Positions 1 through 9,300 of a stretch of DNA of 34,997 nucleotides are shown here, piece after piece. The first letter of the stretch is position 1, and every line of letters begins with the position of its first letter. Both the position numbers and the translations under genes were made by a program. Source of the DNA: Candidatus Saccharimonadota bacterium (GTDB lineage: Bacteria; Patescibacteriota; Saccharimonadia; Saccharimonadales; Saccharimonadaceae); the NCBI GenBank assembly GCA_009777315.1, contig WRMD01000009.1:1-34997 (forward strand), given 5' to 3'. The notes beneath the pieces are model-generated. The model had not been told where the DNA came from and did not search any database. It was given only the letters and a program-made list of their open reading frames with translations.

Positions 1-2
1 CT

Positions 3-242
3 GGGGTGGAGGGGCCGGAGGTGGAGGTTTCTGCTCCTGGAGGGTCGGGTGGGTTGGTTTCTTTGGTTTCGGGGCCGGTTTTGATTTCGGCGCCGATGCC
101 GGCGTTTTATGAGTATGGCAAGGAGAGTTTTGAGTGGCAGCTGGTGGTACGGGCGGTGAAGCGGGCGGATTTGCTTGCCCTGCTCTCGCTGGTGGATACG
201 AGTATGTGGAGGTTTGATCTCGAACCTCCTAGTCTGCTGTAA
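3..242 (+). CDS. C-terminal end of an unknown protein, cut by the left edge
   Basis: The frame is open to the left edge, so this is the last ~79 codons of a longer gene ending in TAA at 240-242. The visible part starts with a Gly/Ser/Pro-rich linker and ends in a compact, mixed hydrophobic segment (residues such as FEWQLVVRAVKRADLLALL). I do not recognise the family. One copy of the polar motif GCCCTGCTCT lies inside the coding sequence at 177-186. A GTG at position 6 could act as a start, but nothing supports it. The next gene starts 22 bp downstream with its own promoter. Confidence 0.55.
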   Translation, partial: GVEGPEVEVSAPGGSGGLVSLVSGPVLISAPMPAFYEYGKESFEWQLVVRAVKRADLLALLSLVDTSMWRFDLEPPSLL

Positions 243-264
243 GCGGGGCGTGGTAGAATGAGGT

Positions 265-687
265 ATGGTGATGAGGGATGTAGAGAAGACGATCGGGAAC
301 TTGATAGATAAGTCGAAGATTTCGATAATTAGCTCGGTGGATGAGGACGGGTATCCGAATACGAAGGCGATGCTGGCGGTGCGAAAGCGGGATGGGATTA
401 AGCATTTTTATTTTTCGACGAATACGTCGTCGATGCGGGTGGCGCAATATCGGAGGAATCCGAAGGCGTGTATATACTTTTATGACGCGCGGTGGTTCCG
501 GGGGGTGATGCTGAAAGGGACGATGGAGGTGCTGCGAGATGCGGAGTCGCGGAAGAAGATTTGGCAAGTGGGCGACCGGATGTATTATCCGAAGGGTGTG
601 GACGATCCGGATTATAGCGTGCTGCGGTTTACTGCGGTGAGTGGGAGGTATTATGCTGATTTTGAGAGTGAGAGCTTTGAGATCTAG
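265..687 (+). CDS. Pyridoxamine 5'-phosphate oxidase-like flavoprotein
   Basis: This 140-residue protein looks like a single split-barrel FMN-binding domain of the PNPOx/general-stress-protein-26 type. It opens with a helix, then an ISSVDEDGYPNTKAM strand-turn, a FYFSTNTSSMRVAQYRRNPKACIYFYD core and a late WQVGDRMYYPKG segment, all typical of this family. Such proteins bind FMN, F420 or haem and usually reduce or protect small cytosolic substrates; the substrate cannot be told from sequence. A TGGTAGAAT extended -10 ends 5 nt before the ATG at 265, so the message is probably leaderless. An in-frame ATG at 271 is the alternative start. FATV-cassette A follows in the gap to the convergent next gene. 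Confidence 0.75.
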   Translation: MVMRDVEKTIGNLIDKSKISIISSVDEDGYPNTKAMLAVRKRDGIKHFYFSTNTSSMRVAQYRRNPKACIYFYDARWFRGVMLKGTMEVLRDAESRKKIWQVGDRMYYPKGVDDPDYSVLRFTAVSGRYYADFESESFEI

Positions 688-706
688 GCGCGCTTTTGCG
701 TGCGCC
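687..706 (+). terminator. Hairpin after the PPOX-like gene
   Basis: A 7-bp GC-rich stem (GGCGCGC with GTGCGCC, one G-T pair) and a TTTTGC loop begin at the last base of the stop codon. No U-run follows; the G-rich tail of cassette A abuts it instead. It may be a weak terminator. Confidence 0.35.
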
Positions 707-720
707 CTCCTCCCCACCCC

Positions 721-918
721 CTACGGGTAGACACAGCGGAGGGAAAAGCCCGGATACTTGCCGTAGGTGCGGTCGCCCGGACGAATGTGATCTGGGTATA
801 GGCTGACATAGGACTGACTCGTAAGCGACGCAAGGGAAGATGTCTGCCATTCCCCAACCTCAGACTGTGCTCCAAAGCCACGACTAGACTGAAAGAACCC
901 GCTCGAGACAGTGGCGAA
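721..918 (-). pseudogene. FISUMP-tail cassette A (silent C-terminal fragment)
   Basis: Read on the minus strand, this is 65 open codons from TTCGCCACTGTC (FATV) to LRCVYP and TAG, with no start codon at the head, ribosome site or promoter. Between the conserved ends lies a variable stretch (FQSSRGFGAQSEVGEWQTSS...). The pattern of an aromatic/Trp-Ser-Ser segment followed by GFSLRCV matches the C-terminal half of the Fibrobacter succinogenes major paralogous (FISUMP) domain, a secreted lectin-like fold. The conserved end continues past the stop as TAGGGGGTGGGGAGG. It sits between two convergent genes, 13 nt downstream of the stop of the YjdF-like gene. I infer a silent donor cassette; a decayed gene fragment is the alternative. 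Confidence 0.7.
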
Positions 919-931
919 GGATTGCCCTGCT

Positions 932-1606
932 CTATTTGGCGGGGGTGATGAGGAAGCGGTTGAGCCAGTTGCGGCTGTGTTTGATGGCGTAGTAACCGAT
1001 GAGCGACATGATAAGGGCGCCGATGGCGGCGGTGATGATGTCGGTCATGGTGTCATGGAGTGCGGCTTGGCCGCAGAGGGCTTCGGCGGCGCCAGCGATG
1101 TGGTGACGTTGGGAGTTGCTGCCGATAGTGAGGTCGAGGAGGAACTCGAAGATTTCCCAGACGGCGGCGGAGGCGAGGCCGAGAGTGAGAGAGGCAAAAG
1201 CATAGAAGCCGGCTTCGGAGCGATGGATGGATTTGGCGCGGCGGAGGAGTTTGATGACGGAGAAGCCGATGAGGGCGGCGAAAACGCCGCTCATGAAATG
1301 GAGGAAGTTGTCCCAGTGGGAGACATTGATGTAGAAGGCGCGGAAGTGGCCGATGTAGATGCCGCCGAGGACGAAAAGGAGAAAGGCGACAAAGAGCGCG
1401 GTGGGGATGTGGATGTGGAGGAGGCGTTCGATGACGAATGGAAGTCCTACGAGGGCGAGGCCGGTGAGAGCAAGAGCGGTGGTGTGGGTGCTGGGGTAGA
1501 AATCGGGGCGTAGGAGGACGTGGGCGTAAGCAAGGACGACGAGGCCGGCAATGAGGTTCTTGGGGTGGATGTGGAGGTTGAGGTTTTTTGTGGCTTTGGC
1601 TTTCAT
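932..1606 (-). CDS. YjdF/DUF2238-like integral membrane protein
   Basis: A 224-residue protein with about six hydrophobic segments. The middle carries SHWDNFLHFMSGVFAALIGF and the second half AAVWEIFEFLLDL followed by HDTMTDIITAAIGALIMSLIGYY. This spacing of D-N/H, E-x-x-E and D-T-x-x-D inside membrane helices is the signature of the YjdF (DUF2238) family, whose function is unknown. A TGCTATACT extended -10 ends 6 nt before the ATG, pointing to a leaderless transcript. The gene stops 13 nt before cassette A, with a GCCCTGCTCT motif overlapping the stop codon. Family assignment comes from remembered motif spacing. Confidence 0.65.
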   Translation of the reverse strand: MKAKATKNLNLHIHPKNLIAGLVVLAYAHVLLRPDFYPSTHTTALALTGLALVGLPFVIERLLHIHIPTALFVAFLLFVLGGIYIGHFRAFYINVSHWDNFLHFMSGVFAALIGFSVIKLLRRAKSIHRSEAGFYAFASLTLGLASAAVWEIFEFLLDLTIGSNSQRHHIAGAAEALCGQAALHDTMTDIITAAIGALIMSLIGYYAIKHSRNWLNRFLITPAK

Positions 1607-1666
1607 GTTGATAGTATAGCATGACTGGGGTGGGTCTTGGTCTGGTTCGTAGAGGGGAGGAGGGGG

Positions 1667-2272
1667 TCAGACAAGGGTGCGGAGATATTGGATGTCCTTT
1701 GGGGTGAAGGCGCCCGCGTCCTCGCGTTTGAAGGCGCGTTGGTCGGGTAGCCAGTCGTAGCGGGCTTCGAGGACGAGGGGGCGGCCGATGACGTCTTGGT
1801 AGAGGTCGATGTCTTGGCCAGAGGCGGCGTAGAATTGCATGGTGGCCCAGGCTTCGGCGCGTTCCGGGTCGCCCTGCTCTAGTTCGGCGAAGGCTTCTTT
1901 TAAGATGCGGTAGAACTCGGGGTTGTCGATTTCTTCGGCGGCGCGGGAGGCGATTTTGAGGAGGCGTTCGGCGGCGGCGAGGCGGGTGACGGAAGTGAGG
2001 ATGCCGCCGTAGAACTTGATCATCCGGGCGGAGGTAAGGATGGCGAGGGAGGACTTGGGGTCGGCAGTTTTAGTGCTGAAACGGATGGTGAATTCGTTTT
2101 CGGCGAGGATTTCGATGCCGCCTTTTTGTTTGGATTTGTCTTTTCTGACGCCACGAGCGAGGGCGCGGATTTTGCTGTGCTCGGGATTTGGGGTGAGGAT
2201 TTCGATGATGCGGTCGGCTTCGCCGTAGTTGGTGCGGCGGAGGACGAGGCCGGGGCCTTTATAGTATTCCAT
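1667..2272 (-). CDS. recO: DNA repair protein RecO (short form)
   Basis: The N-terminus (GPGLVLRRTNYGEADRIIEILTP, then IRALARGVRKDKSKQKGGIEI) is the OB-fold of RecO, which loads RecA onto SSB-coated single-stranded DNA and anneals strands in RecFOR repair. The helical C-terminal part is present, but at 201 residues the protein is about 40 shorter than usual and shows no zinc-binding cysteines, a simplification seen in some RecO proteins. The ATG overlaps the receiver gene upstream by 14 nt, so translation is probably coupled. The start codon directly follows a small hairpin (AAGAAACC-TT-GGTTTCTT) that could influence initiation. Confidence 0.88.
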   Translation of the reverse strand: MEYYKGPGLVLRRTNYGEADRIIEILTPNPEHSKIRALARGVRKDKSKQKGGIEILAENEFTIRFSTKTADPKSSLAILTSARMIKFYGGILTSVTRLAAAERLLKIASRAAEEIDNPEFYRILKEAFAELEQGDPERAEAWATMQFYAASGQDIDLYQDVIGRPLVLEARYDWLPDQRAFKREDAGAFTPKDIQYLRTLV

Positions 2273-2825
2273 AAGAAACCAAGGTTTCTTCCTTCCTTAA
2301 CTGAGTCAAAAAGACAGGGGCGTGATTCTGATCTTTTTGACGGTTAACGATATGACGAATCTCAGAAGGTGTAGTTGTTGACTTGTCGAGGGTGGCGATG
2401 ACGCCGTAGGCAGGGCCGAGGTCGGGTGGTGGGAAGGAGCTTAAGATGATGACGGGGATTTGGGAGAGGCGGGAGTCGGATTGGAGTTCGTTTAGGAGGC
2501 TGATGCCGCCCATGCCGTCGAGGATGAGGTCGAGGATGATGGCATGGGGAAGCTGGGCTGTGGTGGGGTTGGCTTCGGAGTTAGCGGTGGAGTTGGTGTC
2601 GGCTTCGGCGAGAGTGGCGAGGGCTTCGAGGGCGGTTTGGGCGTCGCGGAACCAACGGGCGTTAAGGTAGTTGGCGAGGGTGCGGCCGAAAATGGGGTCG
2701 TCGTCGATGAGGAAGAGGGCCGGTGCGGAAGCGGACGGGGTGGATGGGGTGGGAGTGGATGCGAGTGGCGTAGGGTGTGAGGCTACCACAGGCTGCCCTG
2801 CTTGCTTCCTGCGAGGTCGATCCAT
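2259..2825 (-). CDS. Single-domain response regulator (receiver protein)
   Basis: This 188-residue protein has a ~35-residue Pro/Ser/Thr-rich head, then one CheY-like receiver domain. Acidic pocket residues are at about 41-43 (IDDDP), the phosphoacceptor Asp at about 99 (IILDLILDGMGG), the switch Ser at about 129-130 (IILSS) and the conserved Lys at about 148 (LDKS). A Ser/Thr/Asn-rich insertion lies between helix 2 and strand 3. There is no DNA-binding output domain, so it must act on a partner protein or on another regulator. The gene overlaps the upstream kinase by 43 nt and recO by 14 nt. The start at 2825 has no clear ribosome site, and a GTG around 2790 is possible, which would remove most of the odd head. 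Confidence 0.8.
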   Translation of the reverse strand: MDRPRRKQAGQPVVASHPTPLASTPTPSTPSASAPALFLIDDDPIFGRTLANYLNARWFRDAQTALEALATLAEADTNSTANSEANPTTAQLPHAIILDLILDGMGGISLLNELQSDSRLSQIPVIILSSFPPPDLGPAYGVIATLDKSTTTPSEIRHIVNRQKDQNHAPVFLTQLRKEETLVSYGIL

Positions 2826-3487
2826 AGAGAGACGCCGTCGGAGTGTTGACGGGCGCCGAGAGAGGCGCCCATAGCGCGGGCAAATTGGGCGGCGACGAAG
2901 ATGCCGAGACCGGAGGAGCCGGGGCGGCGGGAGATGGCGGTGGGGCTGCTGCTGCCTGCATTGATGGCGCGCCAGACTGGGGCGGGAAGACGAGGACCGT
3001 AATCGCGGACGCCGACCAAAACGCGGTCGCCTTTAGGGCGGATGAAAAGCTGGCTGGGATGGGAGGCATCAGAATAATGAAGAGCGTTTTGGCAGAGGTT
3101 AGCGACGACGGAGCGGAAAAGTCTCGGTTCGCCCCAGACGAGCCCGACGCGGGGGTTGAAATGCGTGCAAAGGTTGCGGCAACTGGCGTAAAATTGTGGT
3201 TTGAGCTCGTGGGCGACTTCCTCGCAGAGAGCGCGGGGGTTGAGGGGTGAGAGAGGGAGTGTGGTCTGCCCTGCTCCGTCGCGGTCGGGGCGGAGGCGGG
3301 CAAGAAGAGTGAGGTCATTGACGAGTTTGAGAGCGCGGTCGGATTCGTGAAGTGCGGCGGGCCAGAGGTCGGGAACGCCTTCCTCGCTGAGTAAAGCCAG
3401 CTGGCGGATGGTGGCGAGCGGGCTTTTGAGCTCGTGGGCGACAATCACTAAATCCTCGGCGCGCAAGCCAGGCCATACCTCCTCCAT
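2783..3487 (-). CDS. Cytosolic sensor histidine kinase
   Basis: A 234-residue kinase with no membrane segment or sensor domain. The H-box is at the extreme N-terminus (VAHELKSPLATI, His about 18). The N-box is ANLCQNALHYS (Asn about 134), the G1 box is VRDYGP with the usual DxG, and the G2 box is SSGLGIFVAAQFARAMGA. All catalytic elements needed for autophosphorylation are present, and the overlapping receiver gene downstream is the obvious partner. With no input domain, a signal must come from an interacting protein. A TGCTATAAT extended -10 ends 6 nt before the ATG, so the transcript is probably leaderless. Confidence 0.85.
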   Translation of the reverse strand: MEEVWPGLRAEDLVIVAHELKSPLATIRQLALLSEEGVPDLWPAALHESDRALKLVNDLTLLARLRPDRDGAGQTTLPLSPLNPRALCEEVAHELKPQFYASCRNLCTHFNPRVGLVWGEPRLFRSVVANLCQNALHYSDASHPSQLFIRPKGDRVLVGVRDYGPRLPAPVWRAINAGSSSPTAISRRPGSSGLGIFVAAQFARAMGASLGARQHSDGVSLWIDLAGSKQGSLW

Positions 3488-3538
3488 ACTATTATTATAG
3501 CAGTTTATGCCAGAGGGAAAGTGCTAGTGGTAAGAGGT

Positions 3539-4183
3539 TTATGGGTTGTAAGTGATGGTGGTGATGATTTGGTTGAAGTCGCCTTTGAAGATTTCTGTAT
3601 CAGTCTGGATGATGGCGGTGCGATCGCGGATTTGAAGGATGACGGCGGCGCCACCGGCTTGTCCGTGGACAAACTGGCCGTCAAAACGCATGCCGACAGC
3701 TCCGAGCTCATTGCGGAAGGGTGAACTAGTGAGGGTGCCCTGCTGGACGCGGTGGTTCATTTCTTGGAGAACTTGCTCGTAGGAACGAGAGACGATAGAG
3801 ACGCGAAGAGCGTAAACTTGCTGACCGGCGGTGACGAGGCGGGGGTGCATGAAGGCGACGAAATCGCCACTGCTCTGCTGAGCGGTGGATTGGACGAAAA
3901 GCGACCAGGCGCGGGGGTAAAACAGGGAAAGTTGGCCGAAAACGTCGGGGCCAGAGAAGGCGTGGGTGGTGGCGCGCTCAAGGATGGCCCATTCGGCTTC
4001 GGCGCGTTCGCGCTCGTCCATGCGAGCTTCGGTTTCGGCGATGTGGATACGGGCTTCGACGTCGATGTTGGCGCTGCGAAGCTGGCGCTGGAGGCTAACA
4101 GTGAGGCCTATAAGGATGAAAGTGAGGATGAGGACTGCCGCGCCGGCGGTCCCGAGGATAATGTTACGGTTTTTATGCTGCAT
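3539..4183 (-). CDS. Membrane-anchored extracytoplasmic protein of unknown function
   Basis: One N-terminal hydrophobic helix (IILGTAGAAVLILTFILIGLTVSL, residues ~8-31) is followed by a charged coiled-coil segment rich in Glu/Arg/Ala (~35-70) and a ~140-residue globular domain. That domain contains FYPRAWSLFVQS and FVAFMHPRLV, which recall PsbP-like folds, but I do not claim membership. The helix is best read as a signal anchor that leaves the domain outside. A TGGTATACT extended -10 ends 6 nt before the ATG. The gene follows xseB on the same strand but has this promoter of its own. Confidence 0.6.
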   Translation of the reverse strand: MQHKNRNIILGTAGAAVLILTFILIGLTVSLQRQLRSANIDVEARIHIAETEARMDERERAEAEWAILERATTHAFSGPDVFGQLSLFYPRAWSLFVQSTAQQSSGDFVAFMHPRLVTAGQQVYALRVSIVSRSYEQVLQEMNHRVQQGTLTSSPFRNELGAVGMRFDGQFVHGQAGGAAVILQIRDRTAIIQTDTEIFKGDFNQIITTITYNP

Positions 4184-4215
4184 ATGGTAAGTATACCACG
4201 CATAAGTCTTTTTGA

Positions 4216-4446
4216 CTATTTATCGGCTAGGATAGCGATCTCGTTTTTTAGGCTGAGGAGGTCTTTTTCTATGCTGGCGGCGAGTTGCCTGGCTTTTTTG
4301 TAGTGGGGGACGGCTTCTTCGAGGGTGAAATCGGGGGAATAGAACCATTCGACGAGTTGGTCGAGCTCTTTGATGCGCGTGGCGATGTTTTGCTTGGTTT
4401 TGTTATTTTTGGTGAGGGCTTTTTTATCGGAGGTTTTATCGCTCAT
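4216..4446 (-). CDS. xseB: Exodeoxyribonuclease VII small subunit
   Basis: The 76-residue protein has a lysine-rich head and then the helical hairpin of XseB (IKELDQLVEWFYSPDFTLEEAVPHYKKARQLAASIEKDLLSLKNEIAIL). Several XseB copies wrap the large subunit and are needed for single-strand exonuclease activity. It overlaps the 3' end of xseA by 11 nt on the same strand, the usual coupled arrangement. Confidence 0.88.
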   Translation of the reverse strand: MSDKTSDKKALTKNNKTKQNIATRIKELDQLVEWFYSPDFTLEEAVPHYKKARQLAASIEKDLLSLKNEIAILADK

Positions 4447-5677
4447 GGATTTCCTTTACTTCTGCTAATATTATATCGTTTTGGCGAAGGATTTCTAGAT
4501 CGGCGCCGATTTTGGGCTTGTTGTCGCTGGGGAGGCTGCTGTCGGAGAGGTTGCGGATGATGGCGTAGCCGCGCTCGAGGACGCGGTCGGGGTTGAGCTC
4601 GTTGAGGATGGCGATTTTTTGGCGGACGGATTCGAGGGCTTGGTCGGCGTTTTGGAGCATAAGGTGGCGCACGGGCTGGAGGTCGATGGCTCTGCTCTGC
4701 TCCTCGACGGCGCGGATAAGATAGGCGTGGAGGGATGAGAGTTTGTCGTGTTGGTGGGCGAGGAAGGCGCGTTTGTCGGGGACGAGGAGCTCGGCGGCGT
4801 TGGATGGGGTGGAGGCGCGGACGTCGGCGGCGAGGTCGGCGAGCGTGATGTCGATTTCGTGGCCGATACCGGTGATGGTGGGGATTTTGGAAGTGGCGAT
4901 GGCGCGAGTGAGGGTTTCGTCGTTAAAGGCGGCGAGGTCGTCGGCGCTGCCGCCGCCGCGGATGAGGACGATGACTTCGGCCTCGGCTTTTTCGTTGAGC
5001 TTTTGGAGGGCGCGGATGATTTGCTCGGGGGCTTGGAGGCCCTGGACTTGGGTGTGGATGACGTCGACGACAAGCCCGCCGGTGCGTTCGCCAAGGATTT
5101 TGATGAAATCTTTGTATCCGGCGGCTTCGGTGGAGCTGATGACGGCGATGCGGTTGAGGTGGCGAGGGAGGGGGCGTTTGCGTTCCGGGGCGAAGAGGCC
5201 TTCTTGGGTGAGTTTAGCCTTGAGACGCTCGAAGGCGAGCTTGATGCTGCCGGCGCCGATGGGTTGGACGGCGGTGACGATGAGGGAGAATTTGCCGAAT
5301 CTGGCGTTAAATTCGGGGCGGGCTTTGACTTTGATTTTCCAGCCGTTTTCGAGGGGGGTTTTGAGCTGCCAGGCGGTGCCGAAGCAGGAGATTTTGGCAG
5401 GACTTGGGTCGGGGGTGAGAGTATTGGTGTTGCGGAGGGTTTGCTGGGTGGGGCTATGCGTGTCATTTGTTGCTGTACCCTGCCCTGCCTCTGCTTCGCT
5501 TTGCTCCAGGTCTACTTCGACGTGTTTTAGGTCCCAGAAGAACCATTTGCCTTGCGAGGAGTTGAAATTAGCGACCTCGCCGACGATGATGACATCCGGG
5601 TAGGCGTAGCTCAGGGTTTGGTTGAGGCTCGCGACAAAATCGGCGACGGTGAAGGTGGGGGTTGAGGAGTTAGCCAA
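4436..5677 (-). CDS. xseA: Exodeoxyribonuclease VII large subunit
   Basis: The 413-residue protein has an N-terminal OB-fold (VIIVGEVANFNSSQGKWFFWDLK), the catalytic domain with AVISSTEAAGYKDF, VIVLIRGGGSADDLAAFNDE and GIGHEIDITLADLAADVRASTPSNAAELL, and a helical tail that binds XseB. It degrades single-stranded DNA from both ends to short oligonucleotides. I chose the TTG at 5677 because a clear GGAGG lies 7 nt upstream. That start sits inside the last codons of the YgjP-like gene, an 8-nt overlap, so this housekeeping gene is translationally coupled to the end of the restriction operon. Copies of the GCCCTGC polar motif stop here and do not reappear until 12945. Confidence 0.93.
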   Translation of the reverse strand: MANSSTPTFTVADFVASLNQTLSYAYPDVIIVGEVANFNSSQGKWFFWDLKHVEVDLEQSEAEAGQGTATNDTHSPTQQTLRNTNTLTPDPSPAKISCFGTAWQLKTPLENGWKIKVKARPEFNARFGKFSLIVTAVQPIGAGSIKLAFERLKAKLTQEGLFAPERKRPLPRHLNRIAVISSTEAAGYKDFIKILGERTGGLVVDVIHTQVQGLQAPEQIIRALQKLNEKAEAEVIVLIRGGGSADDLAAFNDETLTRAIATSKIPTITGIGHEIDITLADLAADVRASTPSNAAELLVPDKRAFLAHQHDKLSSLHAYLIRAVEEQSRAIDLQPVRHLMLQNADQALESVRQKIAILNELNPDRVLERGYAIIRNLSDSSLPSDNKPKIGADLEILRQNDIILAEVKEIHER

Positions 5678-6395
5678 ACCTGACCTCCAAATCTTCCTTG
5701 ATGCGGCGCCAATCAGCAGATAAGTGCGATTCCATTAGCCTATAAAAGTCAGCATTATGGTCGCGATGCTTGATGTGCGCTAGCTCATGCGCGCAAACAT
5801 AGCGGATGGCCTCCGCTGGAGCTTCTATCAGTCTAGCGTTCAGCGTGATGACCTTGCCATCTTTTGAACAGCTGCCCCAACGCTTACGCATCTCACGAAT
5901 TCTGATCTGCGGCAAAGTCTTATAGCCAAACTCTTCCCATGTTTTAATTAGATGTTGTTTGAAAACCGCAGAACGTCTCACATCTAGCCAAGCATTAAAT
6001 ATGGTTTCATTGTGTGCGGAGCTATTCGCAGATTTTGTGGAAGAAATCCGAATTCTCCGCCCGTCGATCTTCACGCTGTCCATCCTGCTCGGTACAAGAT
6101 CCAAGATGTATTGTCTGCCTAGATAGCTTACTGATTCGCCTGGTAAATATCTTCGCACATAATCCGCTTTTTTATACTTTTTAAACTCACATAGCCGGGC
6201 CTCTAGCCATACCCATTTGCGTACTAAAAATGCGTCTATCTTTTCGTTATCTGTCATCTCAGGAGCCTTTACCACTATGCTCAGATTTGGATAAACCGCT
6301 AGCGAGAACGATCTCCTTTCTTCGTGCCTAAGGTGGTAATAGTAAACCTTACGGCCATAGTAAAACTTATTCTGCATGGCCGCGAAACTCTTCAT
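5670..6395 (-). CDS. YgjP-like zinc metallopeptidase (WLM/M48-type) of the restriction operon
   Basis: The 241-residue protein has an N-terminal strand-rich part, a helical middle (RKWVWLEARLCEFKK) and a C-terminal zinc site: IRIREMRKRWGSCSKDGKVITLNARLI, then CAHELAHIKHRDHNADFY with HELAH at about 203-207. These are the hallmarks of the YgjP/DUF45 family, often encoded next to type I restriction genes with unknown contribution. The gene overlaps hsdR upstream and xseA downstream. The ATG at 6377 (MQNKFYYG) is a likely alternative to 6395, reducing the hsdR overlap from 29 to 11 nt; no Shine-Dalgarno decides it. Confidence 0.85.
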   Translation of the reverse strand: MKSFAAMQNKFYYGRKVYYYHLRHEERRSFSLAVYPNLSIVVKAPEMTDNEKIDAFLVRKWVWLEARLCEFKKYKKADYVRRYLPGESVSYLGRQYILDLVPSRMDSVKIDGRRIRISSTKSANSSAHNETIFNAWLDVRRSAVFKQHLIKTWEEFGYKTLPQIRIREMRKRWGSCSKDGKVITLNARLIEAPAEAIRYVCAHELAHIKHRDHNADFYRLMESHLSADWRRIKEDLEVRFG

Positions 6396-9300
6396 GGTTA
6401 AACTCTGCTAGTTTCATCACTTCGTCAATGATCTGATCAGCGACATTATAATCCACAATATCGCGGTTATCATACAGATAGTCGTCGAGGCGCTCTCGCA
6501 TTTGTCGCTTAGCTTCGTGATTGCGATGCCAATCAACCATAGCATTAGCTCGAATTTCGTGAGCGAGCTCGATAACTATATCACTATACCTATCTCCGGA
6601 TACACTAAGCAGGCTTCGCATATTGCGCCACAAGATGTCCGCTCCGCGCACCTCAGCAATATCTCGCGGCAGGCTATCATCTTTTTTGATTTCAACCTCT
6701 TTGCCGACAGTCCGGACCTGCTTCAGCGCTTCCGCGTCCTTGATTTTGCTCTGACGCATGGCGTCCAGAATCTCTTTAATGCGATGGGAGAACCTCTGGT
6801 AGAATACTCTGTCTGTGTAACATCGCTCACGAATAATTCGGGCGGTCTGTGCAGCAATAGCCTCGGCCCGTGATTTGTCGCTCCCTAAATCATCAATGGC
6901 GGCGTTAAACTCTACATCGAATATTTTAACCTCGTCCGTAAGGGTCTCAATTTCGTCTGCAGTCACGTGCTGGTCTAGAATGCGAGCAATTTCTCGGTTG
7001 TACTTTTTGAAATCTACCTTCTCGCCATAGCGCAGTTCAGCCGTCTTTTTGAGTTCAGCAAACTTCTTCACCTCTTTTTGCATGCGAGAAAACTTGTCGC
7101 GTCCGAAAACTTCTGAGAAATCTCGCAAATTCATACATTCATCCCAGGTGGTGAAAAGCTTGTTAAAATCTTCCTTGAACATCCGGAGTATTGGCTCGCT
7201 AGATAGGTGCTCGATATACGCATGGTCGCTATTTTCTACCCCGCGGAATCCGTCGAGCAGCTTATCGTGAAGGGATTTCAGCTCATCGATCTTGCCTCTA
7301 ATATCTATTAGCGCACCCTTAACGTCTTCTTCATCGTAATTGCCGAACAGCGCCATGGCCGAGCTGATATTTTTAGCGTTTTCTGAGTAATCAATAATGT
7401 AGCCAGCCGTTTTGGGATAAGCCTCATTATCGAAAATACGATTAACTCGAGCGATGGCTTGGAGTAGATTATGATCACGTATCGGCTTTGCGACATACAA
7501 CACTGTGTTGCACGGGGCGTCAAATCCGGTCAACAACTTATCTACAACGACTAGTAGTTCTACGCCTTTCCGATCTCGCTTAAAGCTCTTCACTACCGCA
7601 TCTTCGTATCTTTTTAAATCACCGTAATTACCGGATTGCTTTTTTAGATATTCGGCCAGCTCTTTTTTGCGATCCTCTTCGTCGGGTATTTCACCATTCT
7701 CATCACTAATCACTACGGCAGTATTGATGACTCCACTCCGCTCGAACCATTTCTGCATTACTAACGCGGAGTATCTATCTGGAGCTACTATTTGACCCTT
7801 TAGCCCTGTATTCTGAAACCTTTGAGCGTAATGCTTTTGGATGTCAGCACAGATCTCTTCTAGAAGGTTGATTACCTTGGAGATCCTTTTTCTCTCGATG
7901 GAAGCTGTCAGCTGCTGACGCTGTTTATCTGTAAAACCTTCGGCGAGCCTGTCTATCTGACGATCTATCTGCTTCTCGTTTTGTTCCAGCGGAATATATC
8001 GCCCCTCGTAGATTAACGGCACTACTATACCATCGTCCAGCGCGTCATCAATAGTATATTTATCAATGAAAATGCCAAACTTCTTCAGCGATTTGTCCTT
8101 TCTGAGTAGCGGCGTTCCGGTAAAACCGATAAAGCAAGCATTGGGTATAACTTGCTGCATGGCAATCGCTGCCTCACCATATTCTGTACGGTGTGCTTCG
8201 TCAATCAGCACGATGATGTTATCGCTAGGGTCATGAAACCCCGCCGACCTAAAGGCCGCCTTCTGAAACTTATGAACAAGGGTCGTAAGGACAGCGGAGT
8301 CTTTGTTTTTTATGTGGTTTAGCAGGCTCTGCCCCGACCCCATCCGCTTAACTTCTCGTTTTAAATTGCCGTCTCGGAAGGTATCAAAGATCTGTCCGTC
8401 GAGATCGATACGATCAGTCACAATGATAATCCGTGGGTTCTTGATTCGTTCATCCTCTATGATGGCCTTCACTAACATCACCATAGTAAGCGATTTGCCC
8501 GACCCTTGCGTATGCCAGACTAGCCCGCCCTTTCGCCGCCGTCCTGTCGGAGCGTCCTCAAACTCGCCGATCCTATCCAGCACCTTCTTTACAGCACGAG
8601 ACTGTTGGTGCCGGGCCACCTTCTCGTTATTAGCATCGAAAAAGACAAAGCTCTTGATAAAGTCTAGGATAGAAGCGGGCGAAAGCATGCCTAAGATAGT
8701 CTTATCCTGCGGTTTGATGCCCCGATCCAGTTTTTGCGGATATTTGTCCGGCGAGATAGCCGGCTTAAAATCTAGAAGGAGCTGGCGATAAACTTCATCG
8801 TCAATTCTCCGACCTATGACCTCCCGAATCGCGTCTTGCGAGATCGCCGGATCATTCTTCCAGTGAGTATAGAACTTAGATGGTGTTCCCGTCGTGCCAT
8901 AAAGAGCATTTTCAGAATCCATAGCAAATAGCAACTTTAGATAGGCGTAGATGGTCGGGATCTCAGATGGTTGCTGATATCGAAGTAGCTGAGCAATGGC
9001 CTTATCGTAGCCGACGCTACTGCGCTTATTCTCGATTTGGATAATTGGGATGCCATTGATAAAACAGACGATATCCATTCGCCTAGGCTCACGATCGGTA
9101 TACTCATGTTCTACCGCGACATGATACTCGTTATTCTCAGGGTTGTCAAAGTCAAAATATCGTATGCTCTTATCCTCATATCGCCCGCCTATTAGCACCT
9201 TGATCGTCCCGCCGCCAATCTTAGGCATGATCGTCGCGCTCACATTCTTACTTGTCTCGACCAGGCCGTCGAGACGCACGTGCTCCAACTCTTCCACTTT

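Noticed and set aside
4495-5530. Long ORFs on the opposite strand or other frames of xseA, and similar frames over infB, rpsA and the DHH-like gene
   Set aside because: They are Ser/Pro/Ala- or Gly/Asp-rich shadows caused by strong third-position G/C bias; none has a ribosome site, promoter or family match, while the frame I called is a known protein.
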